Source of the DNA: Cephalotus follicularis
Taxonomy: Eukaryota > Streptophyta > Magnoliopsida > Oxalidales > Cephalotaceae
Length of the DNA: 64,000 nucleotides
Assembly: GCA_001972305.1 (NCBI GenBank)
Contig: BDDD01001809.1
Span: forward strand, 318,565 to 382,564
Direction: 5' to 3'
Below the pieces are notes generated by a model. That model worked only from the letters and a program-made list of their open reading frames with translations, ran no database searches and was not told the origin of the DNA. This document shows positions 56,166 to 64,000 of this stretch, in pieces. Each line of letters starts with the position of its first letter. The stretch's first letter is position 1. Position numbers and translations under genes: made by a program.

Positions 56166-56337
56166 TGTAACGCCTGGTATTTTCCTGATGTAATATTTCG
56201 ATTTATGATGTAATCATTAAAATTGATTTAATGAGAATGTTGAGTTTTCAAACTCAAAGAATGCTTGCAAACCCTATTTATGGACTTGGGAATGGAATGA
56301 GTATGTTAAAGCTTGAAACGACATTGTTTTGGGTTAA

Positions 56338-56492
56338 AGACATCGACATCTTTGTAAAAGACGTCGACGTCTTTGTGAACCAGGGTACACATGAATGCTT
56401 GGGCATGCGCGTCGACATTGTGAGAAGGCATCGACACCTTCTTACAAAAATGGAAAAGACATCGACGTCTAAGGAAAGACGTCGACGCCTTT
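56338..56492. repeat. Word-B array, block 1
   Basis: GACATCGACATC, GACGTCGACGTC, GTCGACATT, ATCGACACC, ATCGACGTC and GTCGACGCC, mostly followed by TTT. Confidence 0.85.
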
Positions 56493-56787
56493 GTAGGAAC
56501 GTCTGTCGAGCTTTTTCGCTGGCAGAGTAACATGCAAGGGGAATTGTTTGGAGGCTTTACCTAATGCCTTTACAAGTGCATTATGACGTGTTGAGCATGT
56601 TGGAGTACTGCCAGGAATATTAAAACCTACCCTCACATGAAACATGCAAGGAATTATGCAATCCTAACATGCAACCTGCAAAAGGAAGGATAGAAAACAA
56701 AAAGAAATGCAAAAACCTGGAAAGTGGGAGAGATCTCAGGGGTGGCCTGTTAAATGAAAGAAGTAGGAGGTTAGGTAGGAACCATCT

Positions 56788-56798
56788 GAATAAAAATA
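56788..56798 (+). promoter_or_regulatory. Weakened TATA-like box
   Basis: GAATAAAAATA in the 5' LTR; the 3' LTR has GTATAAAAATA at the same place (63376). Confidence 0.45.
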
Positions 56799-57243
56799 TC
56801 CCTCCCCACATATCTCTCTCGTTTTAAAACACCAGAAGAAAGAGAAGAAAGAAAAACAGTGTGTGTGAACCACCATTGTTGTGTTTGCTTGAAGCTTGAG
56901 GTTGGAGCTCGTGGGTGGCAGCTGCTGAAGGAATCTTGAAGCTGCTGGTAGCCAGAACCAGGGAACTTAAAGAGGTGTACTTTCTGGTTCCTAACTTGGA
57001 ACAATAAGGTAGGGGAAAGTGATGGATTTATATATGCATTTTGAGTTCTAAGTTAATGAATAGCATGGTGAATTGCATGTTAATGCTCGAATTGAGTTTC
57101 TGGACTTGTTGTAGTGTTACTGTGCTACCCTGAGTTAATCTTGCAAGTACGATTACATGTATATATGTGCTGGTTATGTAAAGAATGGATTTGATAATAG
57201 CTTGGCGTGTTAAATCGTGGAAAACACGTTCTGTGTTGCAAAG

Positions 57244-57620
57244 ACATCGACGTCTTTGTAAAGACATCGATGCCTTTTCTGGAAATATCGTTGAACTGTA
57301 ATGTTCATCTCAGATGGCATTTTAGCCACTTGGAATCACCTGTTTGGTTTCGGATCGATGTTCTGGTTGTGTTACTATTAACCAGTAGCATACCTTATAC
57401 GTTTAGGGAGTGGGATTCGTTTATATGAGGGATTAAAAGGTTGGGTTTTACCCCCTAGAATCAAGGCTCGCGAACTGATACTCTCTGGTATGAAAAAGAC
57501 ATCGACGTCTTTGTAAAAACATCGACGTCTTTGGTTCGAATACGCCTGGGAATATTTGTACATAGGGTTGACGTTTTAGGCTAAAAGACATCGACGCCTT
57601 ATGGAATGACATCGATGTCT
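57244..57620. repeat. Word-B array, block 2
   Basis: ATCGACGTCTTT, ATCGATGCCTTT, ATCGACGCCTTA and ATCGATGTCTTT, in two sub-clusters with a gap between 57290 and 57490. Confidence 0.82.
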
Positions 57621-58110
57621 TTCCTCCTGGACGGTAGAATTTCGCTCGAACGAGAACCGTTAGACCCGAAACGACTTTAGGAACGAACCTAGATGCATTC
57701 TGAGCATATGTTTGAATTATTACTGTAATTTGCATTATGGTCGCTTTCCTGAAAGTGTTAAACCATTTTGAAAAGCTTGCATGATTATTATGATCATTTG
57801 GGTACGAAAATGTATATTTGTCAACATATGAATTTATATATTTTCGAAATGATTGGAGAAGTATTTCTAATGACAGAGAAATGTTTTAAAGGTTTGATTA
57901 TGAAACCAAATGAAATTGCGAAAATGTATAAATTATGAATGAATATGTTTTCGAAATGATTGGGGAAGTATTTCCAAAGACGAGAGAAATGTATTGTTTT
58001 AAGTTTATGACTTATTACAACCTGTGAACGGAAAAGTATATTTTAAACAAATATATTGGATCAAGTAATTATATGTAATTGCTTGACTTGTACTGTGAAA
58101 TGCTTGTGCT

Positions 58111-58262
58111 TGTTGATTATTGGCCATCGTGCTAATAACCTGTTGATTATTAGCCACCGTGCTAATAACCTGTTGATTATTAGCCACCGTGCTAATAACC
58201 TGTTGATTACTTAGCCACTGTGCTAGTAACCTGCTGTTGGTTTAGTTGCCATGCTAAACAAC
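58111..58262. repeat. 30-bp minisatellite of hairpins
   Basis: Units at 58111, 58141, 58171 and 58201 plus a diverged fifth. Each has TTATTAGC and GCTAATAA around CACCGT; unit 4 has paired changes (C and G) and unit 5 has GTTTAG and CTAAAC. Confidence 0.8.
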
Positions 58263-58558
58263 TTACTGAGGACTTGCTCCAAAACCGTTTGGGACGGAGT
58301 AAGAGTGCATGACGTTGGGGTCAGGAGGTGGCGACGGTCATGAAGACTGGTTTGTCTGGTTCCTTTTTGGGAACATATTTACTGCCTGTGTTGATATAAC
58401 TTATGAGTTATACTTGTACTGTGAGCATGCATATATTTTTATATGTACATACGGAGATATTTTTACCATGAAAATTGCATGTCATGGCTCATCATTATGC
58501 ATTCATTCATGATACTCATTACCTTATGACTTGAACTGTATTTTATGGGTTTATTCAC

Positions 58559-58583
58559 TTAGCCGAGTGAGGACAAAGGCTAA
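58559..58583. other. TTAGCC hairpin with GAGTGAGGACAAA loop
   Basis: Perfect arms TTAGCC and GGCTAA, 14 bases before the acceptor-like TGTAACAG. Confidence 0.6.
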
Positions 58584-58795
58584 CCCCTACTGTAACAGAT
58601 TGATGGAGTGGTCTTGACATGGGCATGCTGGAGATTTAAAGAGAAGACTTGGTTATTTCTCTTATTTATGTATTTGGTTATTGAACATTGATCATGTTAC
58701 TCGGATTTTGTAACATTGGATATTGTTATCTTGTATTGTATAATTATTTCACGCTCTATTTTGGACGATCAATTGTTATGTTTGGATTATCGGGC

Positions 58796-58819
58796 GTCAC
58801 GTAGTATGGGATGCGTGAT
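58796..58819. other. GTATGGGA stem-loop
   Basis: Arms GTCACGTA and TGCGTGAT pair with two wobbles; the sequence differs from the copies at 5730, 9255 and 43324 but the loop is identical. Confidence 0.65.
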
Positions 58820-58983
58820 GTGTTTTTATTTTCGGCTCATTCATGTTGTTGTTGTTGCTTCCGCTATCGAAGGTTTTTAAATTGTTGGTATTTTTTTTTA
58901 CATGAGCTGGATTACCTTATGTTGATTGCCTTACCACTTTATATGTTGTCTATTATGTTGTGGAAAGACGGGGTGTGACTACG

Positions 58984-58995
58984 TGGTATCAGAGC
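58984..58995 (+). other. Primer-binding site of G1 element
   Basis: TGGTATCAGAGC, an exact complement of the initiator tRNA-Met 3' end, just after the LTR. Confidence 0.92.
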
Positions 58996-59084
58996 ATATT
59001 CCATATATGCTCAGCTGGGATAAGTTTCTCAAAAATTAAGTAAATTGGTTCCTAATGATTTTGTCATTTCATATAGGAAACGGA

Positions 59085-59945
59085 ATGGATCGAAGGGGAG
59101 GCAGACGTGGAAGGCGTAGAGCTGATGAGGTGAACGATGCCCCGCCTGTTCACGAAGATGCCCCGGAAGTAAATGTTCCTCCAGTGCACAATGAGAGGCG
59201 TAACTTCGAACGCATGGCTGATCTTTTTCAACAGCAGATCCAAGCCAATACTGCACACATGGAATAAATAAGGGACATGTATGAGGCTACTCAAGCCCGA
59301 CAGTGTGTTCCAGAAGTCAATCATGCCGGTGATTTTGGCAGAGACCTGGAGCGGTTCATGAGGCAGAATCCTCCTACATTCTTGGGAGAGCTGGATGCCA
59401 ATGTAGCTAAACGATGGATGAGAGACATGGAAAGGATATTTGATGCCTTGAGATGTACCGATGAACAAAAGATCACTTTTGCTGTGTACCGCCTATGGGG
59501 TGAAGCTACTCATTGGTGGGAGATGGTTGAAGCAAAGTGGGAATCTCGAAATCTGGACAGAACATGGGACCGATTTCAATCAGAGTTCTCAGCAGCTTAT
59601 GTTCCACAGATGGAGCGAGACAGGAGAGAGACAGAATTGATGGAGTTACGTCAAGGTAATATGACGGTAGCTCAATACCAGACCCGTTTTGTGGAGTTAG
59701 CTCAGCACACGCCCTATCTTGTAGAGGGTGAATCCAGAAAGATACGAAGGTTTTTGAAAGGCCTTCGTCCGGATATCCGATCTAAGTTATTACTGTTACA
59801 ACTAACATCTTTTGTAGATATTGCTGAGAGAGCTAGAATTCTGGAAGCTGACGCAAATGACAGAAGGATTGAGCAATCTCGTACTCAATCGAGACCAGCT
59901 TCTTCGAGATGGCAAAACAGTGGTTCTCTGAACAAGTCATCGAAG
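59085..59945 (+). pseudogene. G1 gag lacking its zinc knuckle
   Basis: The first good start is ATG at 59085 (MDRRGGRRGRRR). One in-frame TAA at 59265. Capsid region at about 59370-59860 ([58 protein letters not shown]), as in Retrotrans_gag. Instead of the usual basic linker and CCHC knuckle it runs through [11 protein letters not shown] straight into RT sequence in the same frame. Confidence 0.9.
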
Positions 59946-61247
59946 AACCGAGAGCTGAAGCTGCAATTACAAGACCTGATTGATAAAGGTTTTGTACGAC
60001 CCAGTGTTTCACCGTGGGGTGCACCTGTGCTGTTTGTCAAAAACAAAGATGGGTCGATGAGGCTCTGCATCGACTACAGGATGTTGAACAAAGCAACTAT
60101 CAAGAACAAGTATCCTTTACCTCACATCGAAGATTTGTTCAACCAGTTACAAGGAGCAAGGGTGTTCTCAAAGCTTGATCTGAGGACGGGATATCACCAG
60201 TTGAGGGTGAGGGAAGGAGATATTGAGAAAACTGCCTTCCGGACAAGATACGGTCACTATGAGTTCCTGGTGATGCCTTTTGGTGTTACCAATGCACCGG
60301 CTGCGTTCATGTCATTGATGAACGATGTGTTTCGACCGTACTTGGACCAATTCGTTGTTGTGTTTATTGACGACGTACTTGTATACTCGAAAAGTGAAGA
60401 AGAGCATGCTTCCCACCTGAGGTTGGCTCTACAGATTCTCCGAGAGCACCAACTGTATGCCAAATTCAGTAAATGTGAATTTTGGCTTGACCGGGTGACC
60501 TTTCTTGGTCACATAGTATCTGGAGAAGGTTTGGCGGTGGACCCGTCAAAGACAGAGGTGGTACAAGATTGGCCACAGCCGAGGAATGTGACGGAGGTAC
60601 GCAGTTTTCTTGGCCTGGCGGGATATTACAGAAGATTTATTCAGAACTTTTCAAGAATAGCTGAGCCTTTGACTAGACTAACCCAGAAGAAGACTTTGTT
60701 TGTCTGGGATGAAGGTTGCGAAGCTAGTTTCCAAGAACTGAAGGATCGGTTGGTTTCCGCTCCTATCTTGGCATTACCTGAGGGTAATGAGGACTTTGCA
60801 GTCTACAGTGACGCATCGGGAAAGGGTTTGGGCTGTGTATTGATGCAACGAGGTAGAGTGATTGCATATGCCTCAAGGAAGCTTAAAATGTACGAGGAAA
60901 ACTACCCGACCTATGACCTTGAGCTTGCAGCTATTATCTTTACCCTTCAGAAGTGGAGACACTATCTTTACGGGGCGCAGTTTGAGATCTTCACCGATCA
61001 TAAGAGTCTGAGGTACCTTTTCTGTCAGGACACGCTGAACATGAGACAGCGTAGGTGGGTGGAATTCTTTAATGATTATGACTGCAGCATCCAGTACCAC
61101 CCAGGGAAAGCGAATGTAGTCGCTGATGCCTTGAGCCGCAAGGCTATCCTTGCTAGTACTATGGTGTCGCAATGGAAAATGTTAGAAGACTTCCGGGGTC
61201 TCCATTCAATCAGTCACCAGGGATCTTTCTGGCTCGCATATGAGTAG
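59946..61247 (+). pseudogene. G1 RT and RNase H fused to gag
   Basis: Continues the gag frame: the RT enters at [15 protein letters not shown], with [15 protein letters not shown], the catalytic [10 protein letters not shown] (60360-60389) and [11 protein letters not shown]. RNase H follows: [27 protein letters not shown] and [11 protein letters not shown]. The protease and first RT residues are missing. The frame from 59277 to 61247 (656 codons) is unbroken, and its TAG arises from a one-base loss near 61240. RT and RNase H motifs look intact, but without protease and knuckle the element cannot be autonomous. Confidence 0.93.
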
Positions 61248-62676
61248 AACCAGTATTGTTGCATCGCATCAAAGATGCACAACCGCATGATCCTGAACTG
61301 CAGCGGATTCGAGAGAATCTGGACGCGGAGTCTGACTTTAGAATACATGATGATGGTATTATGAGATATTGGGGACGTGTATGTCTTCCGAATGAGCCTA
61401 GAGTGAAGGATGAGCTACTCCGCGGGGCTCATAAATCCCTGTACAATATTCATCCTGGTAGCACTAAGATGTACCAAGATATGAAGAAAATTTACTGGTG
61501 GCCCGGCATGAAACGCAAGATTGCAGAATATGTCGCAAAGTGTTTAACTTGCCAAAGGGTCAAGGCCGAGCACCAAAGACCTGCGAGACTGTTATAGTCT
61601 TTACCAGTGGCAGAGTGGAAATGGGAACATATCACGATGGACTTTGTTTCTGGGTGTCCACTGACTAGGCATCGACATAATGCCGTGTGGGTTATTGTTG
61701 ATAGACTCACCAAATCAGCACACTTCTTGCCCACACATGTCACTGATTCTGCGAGCAAGTTGGCTCGGTTATATGTAAAGGAAATTGTGAGATTACAAGG
61801 TGTTCTGGTGAGCATCGTTTGTGATAGGGATTCGATCTTCACTTTCAACTTCTGGAAGAGATTCCAGACAGCCTTCGGGATGAGATTGAATCTCAGTACT
61901 GCTTTCCATCCTCAAACAGACGGACAGTCAGAGCATACCATCCAAACCTTGGAGGACATGCTTCGGGCTTGTGTGATCGATTTTGGTGGAACTTGGGAAG
62001 ACCATATTCCTCTGATAGAGTTTTCATATAACAACAGCTATCACTCGAGTATTGGCCTAGCTCCGTACGAGGCACTGTATGGGAGAAAGTGTAGGTCACC
62101 TGTCTGTTGGGACGAGGTTTGGGATCGACCATTGCTTGGGTCAGATTTGGTGGAGGAGACTTCGAAGAAAGTCAAGTTCATCAAAGAGAAGTTGCTAGCA
62201 GCGCAAAGTCGGCAAAAGACCTACGTCGACAGTATGAAGAGAAGGCCTTTAACCTTCAATGTCGGGGATCACGTGTTTTTGAAGGTATCTCCGTGGAAGG
62301 GGGTGCAAGGATTCGGGAAAAAGGGCAAGCTAGCGCCACGCTATATTGGCCCTTTTGAGATTTTGGAAAGGGTTGGGGAGGTAGCATATCAGCTTGCCTT
62401 ACCTCCTGCACTGTCAAACGTGCACGACGTCTTCCACATATCTATGCTGAGGAGGTATATCCCGGACCGACACATGTCCTGGATTATGATACTGTTTCTG
62501 TACAGGATGATCTATCTTGTGAGGAATTGCCTGTGCGAATTCTCGATCGAAAGACGCAGACTTTGAGGAACCGAACCATTTCCATGGTCAAGGTTCAGTG
62601 GCAGTTTCACAAACCTGATGAGGCAACTTGGGAGCATGAGGAGGACATCCAAGAACGCTACCCGCACTTGTTCTAG
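61248..62676 (+). pseudogene. G1 integrase and chromodomain
   Basis: In another frame after the shift near 61240. Integrase zinc domain at about 61425-61575 (HKSLYNIHPGSTKMY, CLTCQRVKAEH), one TAG at 61595 where sisters have Gln, and a catalytic core with MDFVSG, CDRDSIF and QSEHTIQTLE (acidic residues kept). The GPF segment (LAPRYIGPFEILERVGEVAY) is intact. A one-base loss near 62467 shifts the frame before the chromodomain (about 62550-62676: SMVKVQWQFH, DEATWEHEED, RYPHLF). Far less decayed than the copy at 1-3200. Confidence 0.92.
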
Positions 62677-62709
62677 ATTGATTTTAAATTTCGAGGATGA
62701 AATTTCTTG

Positions 62710-62723
62710 AAGGAGGGGTGGAT
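62710..62723 (+). other. Polypurine tract of G1 element
   Basis: GAAGGAGGGGTGGA directly before the 3' LTR, identical to 3201-3214. Confidence 0.88.
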
Positions 62724-62928
62724 GTAACGCCCGGTATTTTCCTGATGTAATATTTCGATTTATGATGTAATCATTAAAATTGATTTAATGAGAATGTTGA
62801 GTTTTCAAACTCAAAGAATGCTTGCAAATCCTATTTATGGACTTGGGAATGGAATGAGTATGTTAAAGCTTGAAACGACGTTGTTTTGGATTAAAGAAGC
62901 TTGAAACGGCGTTGTTTTGGGTTAAAGA

Positions 62929-63075
62929 CACCGACGTCTTTGTAAAAGACGTCGACGCCTTTGTGAACTAGGGTACACATGAATGCTTGGGCATGCGCGT
63001 CGACATTGTGAGAAGGCATCGACACCTTCTTACAAAAATGGAAAAGACATCGACGTCTAAGGAAAGACGTCGACG
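62929..63075. repeat. Word-B array, block 1 in 3' LTR
   Basis: Same words as 56338-56492 with four differences, three of them inside words and all transitions. Confidence 0.82.
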
Positions 63076-63375
63076 CCTTTGTAGGAACGTCTGTCGAGCT
63101 TTTTTGCTGGCAGAGTAACATGCAAGGGGAATTGTTTGGAGGCTTTACCTAATGCCTTTACAAGTGCATTATGACGTGTTGAGCATGTTGGAGTACTGCC
63201 AGGAATATTAAAACCTACCCTCACATGAAACATGCAAGGAATTATGCTATCCTAACATGCAACCTGCAAAAGGAAGGATAGAAAACAAAAAGAAATGCAA
63301 AAGCCTGGAAAGTGGGAGAGATCTCGGGGGTGGCCTGTTAAATGACAGAAGTAGGAGGTTAGGTAGGAACCATCT

Positions 63376-63386
63376 GTATAAAAATA
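63376..63386 (+). promoter_or_regulatory. TATA box in 3' LTR
   Basis: GTATAAAAATA, the best TATA match among the G1 LTRs here; the 5' LTR copy has lost the first T. Confidence 0.55.
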
Positions 63387-64000
63387 TCCCTCCCCACTTA
63401 TCTCTCTCGTTTTAAAACACCAGAAGAAAGAGAAGAAAGAAAAACAGTGTGTGTGAACCACCATTGTTGTGTTTGCTTGAAGCTTGAGGTTGGAGCTCGT
63501 GGGTGGCAGCTGCTGAAGGAATCTTGAAGCTGCTGGTAGCCAGAACCAGGGAACTTAAAGAGGTGGACTTTCTGGTTCCTAACTTGGAACAATAAGGTAG
63601 GGGAAAGTGATGGATTTATATATGCATTTTGAGTTCTAAGTTAATGAATAGCATGGTGAATTGCATGTTAATGCTCGAATTGAGTTTCTGGACTTGTTGT
63701 AGTGTTACTGTGCTACCCTGAGTTAATCTTGCATGTACGATTACATGTATATTTGTGCTGGTTATGTAAAGAATGGATTTGATAATAGCTTGGCGTGTTA
63801 AATCGTGGAAAACACGTTCTGTGTTGAAAAGACATCGACGTCTTTGTAAAGACATCGATGCCTTTTCTGGAAATATCGTTGAACTGTAATGTTCATCTCA
63901 GATGGCATTTTAGCCACTTGGAATCACCTGTTTGGTTTCGGATCGATGTTCTGGTTGTGTTACTATTAACCAGTAGCATACCTTATACGTTTAGGGAGTG

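Larger units (their letters stand above)
56166..58980 (+). mobile_element. G1 5' LTR of the least decayed element (about 2,815 bp)
   Basis: TGTAACGCCTGG to GGGTGTGACT; the final CA appears mutated. A tRNA-Met primer site follows. Aligned by eye with the 3' LTR over the first 1.25 kb I count about 20 substitutions and one 31-bp duplication, pointing to a fairly recent insertion. It holds two word-B blocks, a weak TATA box (56788), splice-like sites (57009 and 58598), a minisatellite (58111) and two G1 hairpins. Confidence 0.93.
62724..64000 (+). mobile_element. G1 3' LTR, cut by window end
   Basis: TGTAACGCCCGG onward, matching 56166-57410 closely. Has a 31-bp tandem duplication (62867-62928) absent from the 5' LTR and an intact-looking TATAAAAATA (63377-63386). 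Word arrays at 62929-63075 and 63830-63865. Confidence 0.92.

Noticed and set aside
58005..58262. CRISPR-like look of regular 30-bp repeats
   Set aside because: Units are directly adjacent with no spacers and lie in a plant LTR; this is a minisatellite.
1..64000. Search for host genes, tRNA/rRNA genes, Helitron or terminal-inverted-repeat DNA transposons
   Set aside because: Nothing outside the LTR elements and the LINE fragment showed a convincing coding or structural signature; short AT-rich intervals (12202-12638, 15306-15626) remain unassigned.

Overview
The window is plant nuclear DNA made almost entirely of nested long-terminal-repeat (LTR) retrotransposons. The evidence is Ty3/gypsy polyproteins with C-terminal chromodomains (Tekay/Del-like chromoviruses), Athila-like and Tat/Retand-like pieces, a copia/SIRE-like non-autonomous element, a LINE ORF1 fragment, and primer-binding sites (PBS) matching plant initiator tRNA-Met. 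I recognise no host gene, tRNA, rRNA or CRISPR array. The species cannot be named from this; a large, repeat-rich angiosperm genome is the reasonable inference. Family labels used here: G1 (LTR starts TGTAACRCCCG, ends GGGGTGTGACA), G2 (starts TGTAAGCCCC, ends GGGGYGTGACA), G3 (starts TGTAATACCC, ends GGGGGTGTTACA), G4 (starts TGTAAGGACC, ends TCGTTACA), AT (Athila-like, starts TGATAAGCAT), TT (Tat-like), NA1 (SIRE-like, non-autonomous).

Layout. 1-5902: the 3' half of a decayed G1 element and its 3' LTR, inserted in a TT LTR (5903-6212). 6333-12201: a minus-strand G2 solo LTR with target-site duplication (TSD) AATGG, interrupted by a G1 solo LTR (6766-9424). 12639-15305: an internally deleted AT element (TSD GCTTT). 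15627-17893: a TT LTR, PBS and gag. 17894-29797: a minus-strand G3 element whose 3' LTR carries an AT solo LTR and whose RNase H region carries a G4 solo LTR (TSD AGTAG); a 1,586-bp tandem duplication covers part of it. 29798-31085: a LINE ORF1 fragment. 31109-about 52000: a plus-strand G2 element whose 5' LTR holds a nest: G1-like solo LTR (32900-47397), then minus G2 solo LTR (35081-47136), then G3 solo LTR (35402-44055, TSD ATGTC), then both NA1 (37182-40250, TSD ACTAC) and a G1 solo LTR (40906-43497, TSD TATAT). 52008-56165: a stack of LTR left halves whose right halves are not in the window. 56166-64000: the least decayed element, a G1 copy with both LTRs (3' LTR cut by the window end), in which gag is fused in frame to reverse transcriptase.

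What stands out is the LTR structure rather than the genes. Unrelated LTR families all carry clusters of short palindromic words with a TCGA core (CAGTCGACTG, ATCGACGCC, GTCGACGCTT and variants). In G1 these sit as two blocks at fixed places, and one LTR copy uses one word in both blocks while a sister copy uses another. G1 LTRs also share several stem-loops whose stems change in a base-paired way while the loops (GTATGGGA; GAGTGAGGACAAA) stay fixed. G2 LTRs have their own conserved hairpins and a site where three copies grew three unrelated minisatellites.

Functionally, the autonomous-type elements encode gag, protease, reverse transcriptase (RT), RNase H, integrase and a chromodomain, but every copy here is broken. 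Two keep long reading frames across in-frame loss of an essential domain: the G1 element at 56166 lacks the zinc knuckle and protease, and the G3 element lacks RT. All boundaries were placed by eye from TG/CA ends, TSDs, PBS and polypurine tracts (PPT); nothing was searched against a database.
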